A stretch of 64,000 nucleotides of DNA, taken from positions 682,001 to 746,000 of the forward strand of contig NZ_JAGJEH010000001.1 of assembly GCF_018100925.1 (NCBI RefSeq), written 5' to 3'. Every line of letters begins with the position of its first letter. Position 1 is the stretch's first letter. This document shows, piece by piece, positions 17,608 through 27,074 of this stretch. A program made the position numbers and the translations under genes. The stretch comes from Pseudoalteromonas luteoviolacea (GTDB taxonomy: Bacteria > Pseudomonadota > Gammaproteobacteria > Enterobacterales > Alteromonadaceae). The notes beneath the pieces are model-generated. The model saw only the letters and a program-made list of their open reading frames with translations, searched no databases and was not told the DNA's origin.

Positions 17608-18540
17608 CTATTGTTTTTCCTTTAGCTTCGATAACTGCGTTGTATCGAGGTTAATTACAGAGTTAACTTGTGATCCACTATTGACCATTTTGATTAGCGA
17701 GGAGCCGTCACGATGTATCGAGAATACATCGTAAAAGTCGCTTTTGTTTTGTGATATAAAATAAATGTAATTACTATCTGCTGACCATGCAGGATCCCAA
17801 TCTTCTATATTATTGAATGTAAGGCGTCGTTGATCCGAACCATCTATGCTCATCACATAAACCTCTTGGTTACCGTCCCTATTAGCCAAAAACGCAATAT
17901 ATTTACCATTAGGTGAAACAGCAGGAGAGCGATTACTTGAATTTGTATCTGTAAGTTGAACCTGATTGTTACCATGTATGTCAGCAATGAATAGTTGGCT
18001 ATGCTTGGAGTTTGATTGGAATATGATTTTGCCATCAGGTAAAAAACTAGCAGCCCTTCCTTTTAAAGCGTGGATCTGGCGCTGATTATTTCCATTTTCA
18101 TCCATTAACCACACTTCTTCTTGCCACTGATTACTTGCACTTTTATACTCTCGGGAAAAGATGATGCTACTTCCATCTGGTGACCATGATGGCGCACTGT
18201 CCCAGACAAAACGCTTGTTAGTAAGCCTTATTACATTGCTTCCGTCTAGATCCACTTTATGAATCGACCATGTTCTGTTGTTATCGTATTTGCCGTAAAA
18301 TGCGATGGTTTTTCCATGCGGTGAAATAGATGGGTATCCGTCGTTGTTCGTTAAATCAATCACTTTAAGCCGATCTCTGCCATATTTATCACTGAGGAAC
18401 AAAGATCGGTTGTCCCCTTCTTTAGCTGAGTAGATAAATGAATACCCGTCCGACATAGAACTTTGATTGATAGCACAGCTACTAAACAGGGCTAAAGAAA
18501 TTGCAGCCAAGGCTATTTTACAACAGAAATTTTGTGTCAT
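17608..18540 (-). CDS. TolB-like PD40 beta-propeller lipoprotein
   Basis: A 310-aa protein with a lipoprotein-type signal (LALFSSC, Cys about 22). At least five PD40 blades follow, each with the S-P-D/H-G-K-x-I-x-F pattern: GYPSISPHGKTIAFYG, SWSPDGSSIIFSR, SFLPDGKIIFQS, AVSPNGKYIAFLANR and AWSADSNYIYFIS. This resembles the C-terminal propeller of TolB without the TolB N-terminal domain, so a protein-interaction role in the envelope is more likely than the Pal-Tol function. The stand-alone gene has its own ribosome site (GAGGT) and lies upstream of the peptide genes on the same strand, 0.54 kb away. Confidence 0.72.
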   Translation of the reverse strand: MTQNFCCKIALAAISLALFSSCAINQSSMSDGYSFIYSAKEGDNRSLFLSDKYGRDRLKVIDLTNNDGYPSISPHGKTIAFYGKYDNNRTWSIHKVDLDGSNVIRLTNKRFVWDSAPSWSPDGSSIIFSREYKSASNQWQEEVWLMDENGNNQRQIHALKGRAASFLPDGKIIFQSNSKHSQLFIADIHGNNQVQLTDTNSSNRSPAVSPNGKYIAFLANRDGNQEVYVMSIDGSDQRRLTFNNIEDWDPAWSADSNYIYFISQNKSDFYDVFSIHRDGSSLIKMVNSGSQVNSVINLDTTQLSKLKEKQ

Positions 18541-18735
18541 GGTTACCTCGAAATTGTGTTTTGTGTTTTCACATTTGTGGAGGTCTGTATAGTATCTGTC
18601 GCGGCGTTCAAAGTGATTACGTGATGTTGACGTGCGGTTGATTTTCAGTTGAATTTTATTTATCCATTTTAAACAATGGCTTATGGTAAGGACTGGCAGT
18701 TTTTCGATGTGTTAAGAGTTGTGTTTTATCGGCCC

Positions 18736-19920
18736 TTAAGGGCCAATTGCTTTATTGACGACCGCTAAGATCTCTTTTTTTGTAGATGGTTTTAGAATAT
18801 ACCCATCGAGACCATGCTCGGCCCATTTCTTCACTAGCTGCTTGTTTTTATTTCCTGTTAATGCAATTACAGGTGTCTTGATATTTTTACCGACGTTGCG
18901 AATATGCTTTGTTGTATTTAAGCCGTCTAAATTTGGCAAAAAGAGGTCCATTACGATTAGGTCATACTGAGTACGTTTTATTTTTTTTATGGCCGCGAGT
19001 CCGTCATCGACTTGCTCAATTTCATAACCCACTGTGCTTAATACATCGCTAATCATCTCTCTGTATATATGGTTGTCTTCAACCAATAATATCGAGTGCT
19101 GTTGATTAGTCGGCGTTTCCAAAAATGCATTGTCGCTCGATGAGACAACAGAGTTATCCTCGCATTTTGTATGGATAGGTTGTTGAAGTTGCTTCATTAA
19201 AAGGCTGTTCAAATCTTGAGACTGTTTTAATCCATTCACTAGATCTAGGAGTTTGGTTGAGAGTGATGTTTCTAATGCGTTAAGTAGTGGCTGAATGTGC
19301 GAATTATTAATTTCCGAAAGGAGTTGTTTGTCTATATTATCAGGCATTTGAGACAAGATATCTTGGTTAATGGAGTTCACCTCTTCTTTGCTCTTACTAA
19401 TTTCTTCAACCACTGAAGCCTTGTAGCTTAAGCCCAATTCGATCAACGAATTAAGTTCGTCATTTTGATCTTTGACTATTTTGTCTAACGACTCGATATA
19501 AGAGTCAGTATTGGTAAACTGTTTTAGTCCCTCATAGACGATGAGTTGTAGTCGGAACTTTTCATATAGAGGCTGGTATACAAAGTAGCTATCAAATAAA
19601 TTCTTCAAACAGCACTTAAATGCTAAACCAGACTCTCTGTTACTACACAAAAGGACGCTGTAGTGATTTTTTACTAATCTATTCTCTTTTATCAGTAGGT
19701 TATATAAGCAAATACTCTTTTTTACATCTGACAAAGCAAAAAGAATGACTTTAGGTGCTAGCTGCTCAATGTCATCTAATGCAGTTTTTCTTACAACCAA
19801 ACACCGAAAATCCTCGGTTTGCTCTGCAATGAGTTCTGTAATACCTTGAACGTCGTCTTCTCGATGAGTTAGCACAAGTACTGCCGGATGGCGTTTTGCA
19901 ATGCGATTAATGCTGGTCAT
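18736..19920 (-). CDS. Receiver-domain protein ending a phosphorelay (no output domain)
   Basis: A 394-aa protein. Residues 1-130 form a degenerate receiver-like or alpha/beta domain, about 140-260 are coiled-coil and polar, and 270-394 are a clear receiver: acidic pair in LLVEDN, phospho-Asp in IVMDLFLPNLDG and Lys in LKPST. No DNA-binding, GGDEF, HD-GYP or methyltransferase domain follows, so it must act by protein contact or as a phosphate sink. It overlaps the Hpt gene by 14 bases and completes the set of hybrid kinase, Hpt and receiver. Confidence 0.82.
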   Translation of the reverse strand: MTSINRIAKRHPAVLVLTHREDDVQGITELIAEQTEDFRCLVVRKTALDDIEQLAPKVILFALSDVKKSICLYNLLIKENRLVKNHYSVLLCSNRESGLAFKCCLKNLFDSYFVYQPLYEKFRLQLIVYEGLKQFTNTDSYIESLDKIVKDQNDELNSLIELGLSYKASVVEEISKSKEEVNSINQDILSQMPDNIDKQLLSEINNSHIQPLLNALETSLSTKLLDLVNGLKQSQDLNSLLMKQLQQPIHTKCEDNSVVSSSDNAFLETPTNQQHSILLVEDNHIYREMISDVLSTVGYEIEQVDDGLAAIKKIKRTQYDLIVMDLFLPNLDGLNTTKHIRNVGKNIKTPVIALTGNKNKQLVKKWAEHGLDGYILKPSTKKEILAVVNKAIGP

Positions 19921-20263
19921 AGGTAAGTTCCTTTTTTATCGCGTTAAACTCGCCATTGAGCTTTATGATGACTTGTTTAATTGCAGCTTTGTTTCCCTCA
20001 AGGCTGTAACTTTCAATTGTTTCAAGAAAATAAGCACTGCGCTCTGCCCCGACAGCTTTTGCAGACGTTTTTAGAAAATGTGCTTGATTTTTGATCTCAG
20101 AAAAATCGTCGGAGTTAAACGATTGGATAATAGTTCTTAAAATGGCTGATGATTGTTTGAGAAATTCAATGTGAAACTTGTGAATTTTAGCAGGCTCGTC
20201 ACCTACTAGTTCAATAATGGTGTTGTGGTTTAGCGTTTTTAATTGATCAAGCTGTGTGTTCAT
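19907..20263 (-). CDS. Hpt phosphotransfer protein
   Basis: A 118-aa single-domain helical protein starting at ATG 20263; an upstream frame extension lies inside the kinase gene and was rejected. The phosphorylated His62 sits in NQAHFLKTSAKAVGA, the HxLK-S-A-x-x-x-GA motif of Hpt domains. It overlaps the hybrid kinase by 17 bases and the receiver gene by 14. It should carry phosphate from the kinase's C-terminal receiver to the downstream receiver protein. Confidence 0.88.
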   Translation of the reverse strand: MNTQLDQLKTLNHNTIIELVGDEPAKIHKFHIEFLKQSSAILRTIIQSFNSDDFSEIKNQAHFLKTSAKAVGAERSAYFLETIESYSLEGNKAAIKQVIIKLNGEFNAIKKELTYDQH

Positions 20264-22883
20264 ACCAACGCTCCAAGATTGATCTGATGTCGGTGAGTCT
20301 AACTGGCTTGCACAAAAAGTCATTCATGCCAATTGAAGTACATAAATCCCTCTCGCCTTGCATTGCGGCTCCCGTCACAGCAATGATAGGGATTGGGGGT
20401 TTCTCTCGTTTAGCCTCTTCTGTACGGATCTGTTTTGTCATTTCATAGCCGTCTACTTCAGGCATATGGCAGTCGGTTAGGATCAGTTTGTAAGTATGGC
20501 TATGCCAGTAACTAAAGCCCTCAGCGCCGTTATTCGCGATATCACAAAAAAGCCCCAATTTTGCCAACTGAGTTTGAATCAATTTTTGATTGAACGGGTT
20601 ATCTTCCACCAGTAAGATATCATGATGCCCAAAGCCTTCATCGTCTTTCATCTGGATAGGACGCTGTTCTTGTTCTGAATAGCTTGACTCGATAGCAAAC
20701 TCTAGTTCATCCAGCGCAAGGTTATCTTGCTGCTGAGTTCTGATTTGTTTTACAAGTTGCGCGTAGGTAAGCGGTTGATTTGAAAATACAGCCAGATGTG
20801 GGAAGGTGAGTTCAAAATTTGCGACTTGTTCTAAATCGGTATAAACCATTAAGTTATCAAGTGAGTTAAGAATACCAATATGTGTTAACAGTGATTTAAA
20901 ATCATCAGTCAAAACTAAATTTATTCCTATATTTTGATCAAACATGATGTCTTGGCACTCTAGCGGGATAATTGTAACTGTATATGTGGATTGCAGCAGT
21001 TGAATCACATGTTGGTTGTCAATAGATAGTTGCCCTAGGGTGAAGCAGTTGAGTGCACTTTTTAAAAGGGTTTCCTTGTCGTTCAGTTCGACCCAAAAAG
21101 GCGCTTTGACTGTAAATTGACTGCCTTTACTTAGCTCACTGGTTACTGTGATTTGCCCCCCCATTAAATCTATCAATTTTCCGCAAATTGAGAGTCCTAG
21201 ACCAGTCCCTCCAAACTTCCTTGTGGTTGACTTTTCGGCTTGTGTAAATGGGGTAAACAGTTTATTTATGGTGTCTTTGCTCATACCGACGCCGGTATCT
21301 GAAATAGACACCGTAATTTCACTTTGATATATGTTTAGACGCTTAAATCCCGACGTAACAGTGATCTCTTTCGAGCGTACACTGTCACTGTTGGTAAATT
21401 TGATCGCATTACCCAGTATGTTAAGAAGAATTTGTCGAAACCTATTTATATCTCCTTTTATCGGCTGAACTTCAGTTTGATTTTCGTAAACCCTTAATTT
21501 AATGCCCTTGTCTATTGCCGATGCTGTAAATGTACTTACTACATCTGAAATGACAGTGGGCAAATCAAATACAGCGGTTTCTAGTTCTAACTTGCCCGCT
21601 TCTATTTTATTTAAGTCTAACAAGTCATTTAAGATAGTGATTAAGTGGTCGGCGGATTTTGAAGCTGTATACACTAAGTCTTTCGGTTCGCAGCTTAGCG
21701 AATAGTGAGAAAGTAGATCCAATGCACCGATTATACCATTGAGTGGTGTTCTGAGTTCGTGGCTGATCATAGATAAAAATTCAGATTTTATTTTATTCGC
21801 ACGTTCGGCTTTTTGGAGGGTGTTATGAAGTTCCGCGGTCCTGTCATTAACACGTGTTTCAAGCTCCGAATTTAGTTTTTTTAGCGCCTGCTGAGTATTG
21901 TGTATTTCTGTTTGGTCAACACAGACACCATCTATCCTACAGTGCTCCCCTTTATAATTTTTGCCGACTCTACCTTGGGCAAATACGTATATGACTTCGC
22001 CGTTTTTTAATATGCTTCGATAATGCTGTTTGAACTCTATGCCAGTTTTTAAACTTTCGTCCAAGGCTTCTTTGACTCTTGGTTTGTCTTCTGGGTGAAG
22101 AAGTTCAACCCACTTGTTTAGATCCCCAATATCTTCGGGTTCAAGCTTGAAAATTGTGTTGGCTAGCATGTCCCACTTCCAATGCCATTGACCTCCCGAC
22201 TTCGTTGCCCGCCATGTTCCAATTTTGCCAGCTTCAATTGCTAATTGTTTACTCTCATCCGCATCGTTCAGAGCTATCACAGTGGTTTTTTCTGCTGTGC
22301 AATCTTGCAATGTACCATTGATCCATTTTCCATCGGGCTTATTGGTACAACTTCCTCTCAAAGCAAACCAAGATTTTTGCCCTGAAGACTTTAGCCTAAA
22401 CTCAAATTGCAGTGGCACCCCAAACTGGACATGATTTTCAAAGAAAAGTGGGAACAGTGCTTGGTCATCTTTATGAACAAGTGAGAGAAGTTTCCGCCAA
22501 CTCAATGGGGTTGGTGCTGCAATCCCCAATAGTTTTTTGGCAATGTCTGATAGATAAAGAGATCGCGACGCAAGGTTGTAGCGCCATACGCCTATGTTTG
22601 AACTAGTAACGGCATCGATCAAAAAACTCATTTCTTCTTTATTTGAGTCATGTTCCTGAATCAAGAAGCAATACCCAGTCTCGCAAGGAAATCTCTTTAT
22701 GCTCAGGGGAATATTATTATAGTGGCCAAGAGAAAAGTCACCGCTAATAAGCTCTAGATTAAAGACCTGATTTAGGTTCTTACCTATTATATTGTCTTCG
22801 CCAAGCAACGTTTGCATAGCGGCACTGATAAATTGAATCTGTAGACAGTCATTGGTAACTAAGTGGGGAACTTTGCTATCCAT
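20247..22883 (-). CDS. Cytoplasmic hybrid sensor kinase (PAS-PAS-HisKA-HATPase-REC)
   Basis: 878 aa from ATG 22883, chosen over a TTG six codons earlier because AAGGAAG lies just upstream. There are no membrane segments. PAS domains lie at about 80-195 and 210-325, a coiled coil at about 330-365, HisKA with His375 in SHELRTPLNGI, HATPase_c with ILGNAIKF, DTGVGM and GGTGLGLSI, then a degenerate receiver-like stretch (about 620-740) and a C-terminal receiver with Asp in ILTDCHMPEVDG and Lys in CKPV. This is the BvgS/ArcB-type layout without the periplasmic sensor, so the signal is probably internal (redox, small ligand or a partner protein). It is the first gene of a three-gene phosphorelay unit. 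Confidence 0.9.
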   Translation of the reverse strand: MDSKVPHLVTNDCLQIQFISAAMQTLLGEDNIIGKNLNQVFNLELISGDFSLGHYNNIPLSIKRFPCETGYCFLIQEHDSNKEEMSFLIDAVTSSNIGVWRYNLASRSLYLSDIAKKLLGIAAPTPLSWRKLLSLVHKDDQALFPLFFENHVQFGVPLQFEFRLKSSGQKSWFALRGSCTNKPDGKWINGTLQDCTAEKTTVIALNDADESKQLAIEAGKIGTWRATKSGGQWHWKWDMLANTIFKLEPEDIGDLNKWVELLHPEDKPRVKEALDESLKTGIEFKQHYRSILKNGEVIYVFAQGRVGKNYKGEHCRIDGVCVDQTEIHNTQQALKKLNSELETRVNDRTAELHNTLQKAERANKIKSEFLSMISHELRTPLNGIIGALDLLSHYSLSCEPKDLVYTASKSADHLITILNDLLDLNKIEAGKLELETAVFDLPTVISDVVSTFTASAIDKGIKLRVYENQTEVQPIKGDINRFRQILLNILGNAIKFTNSDSVRSKEITVTSGFKRLNIYQSEITVSISDTGVGMSKDTINKLFTPFTQAEKSTTRKFGGTGLGLSICGKLIDLMGGQITVTSELSKGSQFTVKAPFWVELNDKETLLKSALNCFTLGQLSIDNQHVIQLLQSTYTVTIIPLECQDIMFDQNIGINLVLTDDFKSLLTHIGILNSLDNLMVYTDLEQVANFELTFPHLAVFSNQPLTYAQLVKQIRTQQQDNLALDELEFAIESSYSEQEQRPIQMKDDEGFGHHDILLVEDNPFNQKLIQTQLAKLGLFCDIANNGAEGFSYWHSHTYKLILTDCHMPEVDGYEMTKQIRTEEAKREKPPIPIIAVTGAAMQGERDLCTSIGMNDFLCKPVRLTDIRSILERWYEHTA

Positions 22884-23386
22884 TGTCTTCCTTGCCGCCA
22901 AATGGTCTGTGATATGACTAACTATAGCAGTAATAAAGTATATAGTATTTTTTTATGAGTAGGATGCTGTTCTTCCACTTTTGTTATAGAGCAGTTTAAT
23001 CGCAGACATCGAGAAGGAGTTGTAAATTTATATTTATTGGCGTCCCTTTAGCAACCTCCTGTTATCAACGTTAATTTGTTAGATACACAATTATGAGCAT
23101 CGCATAGATGCGTGGATGCGAAAATACATAAGGTTATCTTGAACCTGTTTAGTTATGCTAGCTATCTGTACTTAAAAATAAATTCGTCCTAAGTCACAAC
23201 TATCAGCGTATTTTAAATACAGTTTGGTTACTTAATACAAAGATTAATTTGAAGCGGCGTTTGAGCAAAAACAGAGAAAACTATATAGAGCTACTAGGGT
23301 TAACAATTTGGCACGAATTAGGTCGTGCCAAATTGTTGTCAGAGGTTAAGACAATGCTTGTTTTGTTTCTTTTATAATACAAACGT
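22884..23386. other. Intergenic gap of 0.5 kb before the phosphorelay genes
   Basis: It contains the presumed promoter of the hybrid kinase near 22.9 kb and the long hairpin at 23302-23337. Nothing else is recognisable. Confidence 0.4.
23302..23337. terminator. Perfect 15-bp inverted repeat after the GH92 gene
   Basis: Arms AACAATTTGGCACGA / TCGTGCCAAATTGTT pair without mismatch around the 6-nt loop ATTAGG, 50 bases past the GH92 stop on the minus strand. There is no T tract on either side. Transcript-end hairpin is the simplest reading; an operator or a mobile-element footprint is also possible. Confidence 0.45.
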
Positions 23387-25909
23387 TTAAAGAATAGACT
23401 TTTCTTTAAGGTTTGTTGGGGAGTAACTTGGTGGCCTGTGCTCAACGGCTTTCCCAAATTCGTGGTTTGGCGTGTCGCTTAAACTAAAGTCTAAAGTAAC
23501 AGGTTCGTTTATATATGTTTCGTCAATCCAGCTTTTCAAGGTGTCATTACCGTTTACTTTTAATGAGTTAATATAAATATTTTTACGAGAAGCACTTGGT
23601 GCATTTATAGTTAAGTTCCCGATTTTAGCTTGAGTAAATTGAGGACTTGATAACACTAAATCTGCGCGTCCAGGATATTTGGGGTAGATCCCAAGGCTCG
23701 CAAAAACATACCAAGATGACATTTGGCCAAGATCGTCTTGCCCCGGTATGCCGTCAGGTGTATCTAGCCAAAGTTGCGCCATGGTTTCACGCACAGTCTG
23801 CTGTGTTTTGTAGGCATTTCCAGTATGTAGATACATCCATGGAGATAGAATTGAGGGTTGATTTGAGACATCTGCAAATTGCGCTGAATCACGATAGAGC
23901 ACCCAAGTACCATCTGCTTTTCGGAAGTGACTATCAAGCCTCTCACTCATGACATTATCTCCACCAAGGATGGTTGAAAGACCCGCACCGTCATGGGGAA
24001 CCATCCAAAGATATTGAGCGGGGCTACCCTCTACAAATAAATGACCAGAAAAAGCGTCAAACTCTTGTTTCCATGTTCCATCTTGGTTGCGACCTTGAAT
24101 GTACCCTAATGATTCCGTCGCCAAAGGATTATAGATATTTCTCCAATATCCAGCTTCATCGACAAAGCGTGAAGCATCATCTTGCTCTCCTAAGCGGTTA
24201 GCCAACTGTGCTAAAGAAAAATAACTTGATGCTTGCTCAAGTGTTTCTGAGGCGCCTTCCCAACTGTTGGATTGTTCGGATATATAACCAATGCTTTGCC
24301 ATTCATCTAATGATGGTTTTTGACCTCTACAAAAAACCGGGCACCCGATATCAGTCAAATCAAATTCTGTTGGTTGAGTTGCAGCCTTACGCAGTGAAGC
24401 ATAAGCACCCGATACATCAAAATTGTCTGCACCAAAAGCAACGAAATTAGAGATTGCGATTGTTGACGGGTCACCACTCATCACGCCAGTTGGACCTGCA
24501 TTGTGCGTCCAGCGATCCCATACCCCATTAAATTGATTTGCTTGGTTAAAAAGCGACTGTGCGATATCACTTCCTCGCTGTTGATCTAATAAGGTTACCA
24601 ATTGCAGTTGAGAACGATATACATCCCAGCCAGAAAAGTTAGCGTATTGAGCTGTTTGCGTTGATGATATTGTATGTACTTTTTGGTCAAAGCCCGTGTA
24701 TTCTCCGTTTACGTCAGAGAAAACATTAGGGTGGAACAAACTATGATACAAGGCGGTATAGAAAATACGTAATTTGCTGTTGTCATCGGAAGCTACTTTT
24801 ATTTTGGATAGCTCGGCTTCCCAGGCTTGCTGTGATTGCTTTTGAAGCGCAGCAAAGCTTGTATCACCTTGCTCTTTAGCTAAGTTCTCTCTAGCATTTT
24901 CTAGACTGACATAAGATATACCAACGCGCATTTGGACCGTTTCTCCGTCGTTGATGTCAAGGTCGACCCAAACACCGGAGCCTTTACCAATGTCCGGCCA
25001 GCCGTTATCACCATAACCCATTGCGCCTTTTGATGAAGTTGCACCATCGGACAGCTTTGCATCTTTCCAAGCGCCAGAACCTGAAATTGGTTTATCAAGT
25101 TTAGCGACGAAATGCAGTGTGTAGTAATCTCGTCGATTGTGCTCACCTAAGTACCCACAGAAGTTACCCGAAGTCACATAACCAGTAATTTCGCCGCTTT
25201 TTGGATCTACTTTTGCAAATGCGTCTCCACTACCTAGTTGAGAATAGGACGTTCGGAACAAGAGTTTTGCGTTATCTGAGTGCTTAAACGTGAAATTTGC
25301 AATACCTGTGCGTGTGGTCGATGTAAGCTCTACGTTTACCCCGTTGTCTAACCCAACTTGATAATAACCTGGAATTGCAGTCTCATCATCGTGGCTAAAG
25401 GCTGCGCTGTAATATCCGTTTATCGGATCTGTAGCAGGTGAAAATGTAATATCTTTCGTAAAAGGCATAACGGGTATATCACCTGATGCGCCAAGACAAC
25501 CTGTTCCAGATAGACGAGTAAACGAAAAGCCTTTTACTCGGCTTGCTTGATAGTTGTAACCGCCAGGGGATACCGGTACCCGTTTCTTCTCTTCAAGAAT
25601 CTTTTTTGAAATTCCCTCAGATTCAGCCATTAAGTCTTCTGTATATGCGTGTTCAGGACCAAAATTAAACATACCAAACGGCATTACAGCACCCGGAGTG
25701 ACATTACCTGCTTGACGATGATTAAATGGCCCCTTTGTGCCTATTAAGGGATTCACGTAACTGACGACATCAGAAACATATTTGGTTTCTGGTGTGTCCT
25801 GTGTTGTCGTATTGAACACTTCTTCATTTGGCTTCTCACTACAGCCAATTAGACAAGCGGAAGTAAATGACAAAACTGCCAAATTTTTAGCTGATATTTT
25901 AAGGGTCAT
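23387..25909 (-). CDS. GH92 alpha-mannosidase, predicted lipoprotein
   Basis: 840 aa from ATG 25909; a TTG nine codons earlier was not used. The lipoprotein signal is TSACLIGC. The N-terminal beta-sandwich begins VSYVNPLIGTKGP and has NVTPGAVMPFGMFNFGP, the GH92 opening. The (alpha/alpha)6 catalytic part has VEGSPAQYLWMVPHD, with the probable acid Glu, and GQDDLGQMSSWYVFASLGIYP, with the family Asp pair. These calcium-dependent exo-mannosidases trim N-glycan or mannan. The usual GNEPS-like segment reads SNQPS here, which may change leaving-group preference. The gene stands alone and is divergent from the two-component genes at 26.4 kb. Surface or periplasmic location is expected. Confidence 0.9.
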   Translation of the reverse strand: MTLKISAKNLAVLSFTSACLIGCSEKPNEEVFNTTTQDTPETKYVSDVVSYVNPLIGTKGPFNHRQAGNVTPGAVMPFGMFNFGPEHAYTEDLMAESEGISKKILEEKKRVPVSPGGYNYQASRVKGFSFTRLSGTGCLGASGDIPVMPFTKDITFSPATDPINGYYSAAFSHDDETAIPGYYQVGLDNGVNVELTSTTRTGIANFTFKHSDNAKLLFRTSYSQLGSGDAFAKVDPKSGEITGYVTSGNFCGYLGEHNRRDYYTLHFVAKLDKPISGSGAWKDAKLSDGATSSKGAMGYGDNGWPDIGKGSGVWVDLDINDGETVQMRVGISYVSLENARENLAKEQGDTSFAALQKQSQQAWEAELSKIKVASDDNSKLRIFYTALYHSLFHPNVFSDVNGEYTGFDQKVHTISSTQTAQYANFSGWDVYRSQLQLVTLLDQQRGSDIAQSLFNQANQFNGVWDRWTHNAGPTGVMSGDPSTIAISNFVAFGADNFDVSGAYASLRKAATQPTEFDLTDIGCPVFCRGQKPSLDEWQSIGYISEQSNSWEGASETLEQASSYFSLAQLANRLGEQDDASRFVDEAGYWRNIYNPLATESLGYIQGRNQDGTWKQEFDAFSGHLFVEGSPAQYLWMVPHDGAGLSTILGGDNVMSERLDSHFRKADGTWVLYRDSAQFADVSNQPSILSPWMYLHTGNAYKTQQTVRETMAQLWLDTPDGIPGQDDLGQMSSWYVFASLGIYPKYPGRADLVLSSPQFTQAKIGNLTINAPSASRKNIYINSLKVNGNDTLKSWIDETYINEPVTLDFSLSDTPNHEFGKAVEHRPPSYSPTNLKEKSIL

Positions 25910-26327
25910 TGTAGGTTTACTCTTAGAACGTTCCAATTTTAGAGTCGGACATTGATAAAGTTTCTTTACACGATGCCATTAATTACTAAGTTTGTACAAT
26001 TTTAATGCGTTTATTTAATAGGTTTAAGCGATAAATTAACATTTCTGTTAAGAGATATGTCTATTTTTGCAGGGTCTAGGCTTTGCGGTTCGGTTTAGCC
26101 AATAAAGATTAATACAGACAATACTTTCCTGATGCGTATTAAACGCGATTTGTTTCGCTTACCAAATTAAAATCGTTAATCGTTGTTAGCTTCACCACTT
26201 TCTATGGTTCTAAAGAAATATTTTAGGTGTACTAATTTCTATGTGAGGAGTTATTTTGAGTATTTCACTGCAAAGTACATTATGTGTTTCAAGTGAAGAA
26301 CTATCTGCATCAATGTGCATGTTGAGT

Positions 26328-26343
26328 CATACAAAATTGTATC
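26328..26343. promoter_or_regulatory. Palindrome ATACAA-AA-TTGTAT before the two-component genes
   Basis: 6-bp arms with a 2-bp centre lie 57 bases before the response-regulator ATG. The same arms with the same spacing recur at 28460-28477 before the DUF1800 gene, which suggests a shared operator, probably of the neighbouring regulator. Confidence 0.5.
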
Positions 26344-26399
26344 TTCGTTTTAGCAACGATTGAGGTAAACTTAACAAAAGTAAACAATAGAACCAATTT

Positions 26400-27074
26400 A
26401 TGAATGTACTCATCGTTGAAGATGATATGGATACTGCCTCTTTTATAAAAAAGGGATTGCTACAGAATGGCGAATCTGTTCTGCACGTAACATCAGGCAG
26501 TGAAGGGATGATAGCAGCTTCTTCTTCAGAGTTTGATGTAATTATATTTGATCGCCTGCTTCCTAATATGGATGGTCTAGACGCTGTTAAGGTCCTAAGA
26601 GCAAGCAACGTGACGACGCCCATTATTATGTTAACGGCTTTGGGTGATACCGCAGATAGGGTTGCGGGTCTAGATGCAGGTGCAGACGACTATTTAGTTA
26701 AACCATTTGAGTTTTCGGAACTGCACGCGAGGCTCAAGGCGCTCACTAGGCGAAAACCGATTTCACAATCTACGATGTCTCTTCGTTTGGGTGACCTTGT
26801 TGTCGAACGAACGAGTCGAAAAGTCACCAGAGATGGCCAAGTCATTGACTTAAATACAAAGGAATATCAGATTCTGGAATTTCTAATGCAGAGCCCAGGA
26901 CAATTGGTTACAAAAACTATGCTTCTTGAAAAGGTTTGGGGCTTCAATTTTGACCCTAAAACCAGTTTGGTCCAAACTCACGTAAGTAGGTTGAGAAATA
27001 AGGTCGACAAACCTTTTAACATCGAACTGATCAAGACGGTTCGCGGCTGCGGTTACATTATTTCTAATGATTAA
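26400..27074 (+). CDS. OmpR-type response regulator
   Basis: A 224-aa regulator with a receiver (acidic EDD at 7-9, Asp51 in IFDRLLPNMDG, Lys near 101 in LVKPFEF) and a C-terminal winged helix ending IELIKTVRGCGYII. It overlaps the kinase gene by 8 bases. The palindrome 57 bases upstream, repeated before the next transcription unit, points to autoregulation and control of the DUF1800/DUF1501 genes. The 490-base gap to the divergent GH92 gene holds both promoters. Confidence 0.92.
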   Translation: MNVLIVEDDMDTASFIKKGLLQNGESVLHVTSGSEGMIAASSSEFDVIIFDRLLPNMDGLDAVKVLRASNVTTPIIMLTALGDTADRVAGLDAGADDYLVKPFEFSELHARLKALTRRKPISQSTMSLRLGDLVVERTSRKVTRDGQVIDLNTKEYQILEFLMQSPGQLVTKTMLLEKVWGFNFDPKTSLVQTHVSRLRNKVDKPFNIELIKTVRGCGYIISND

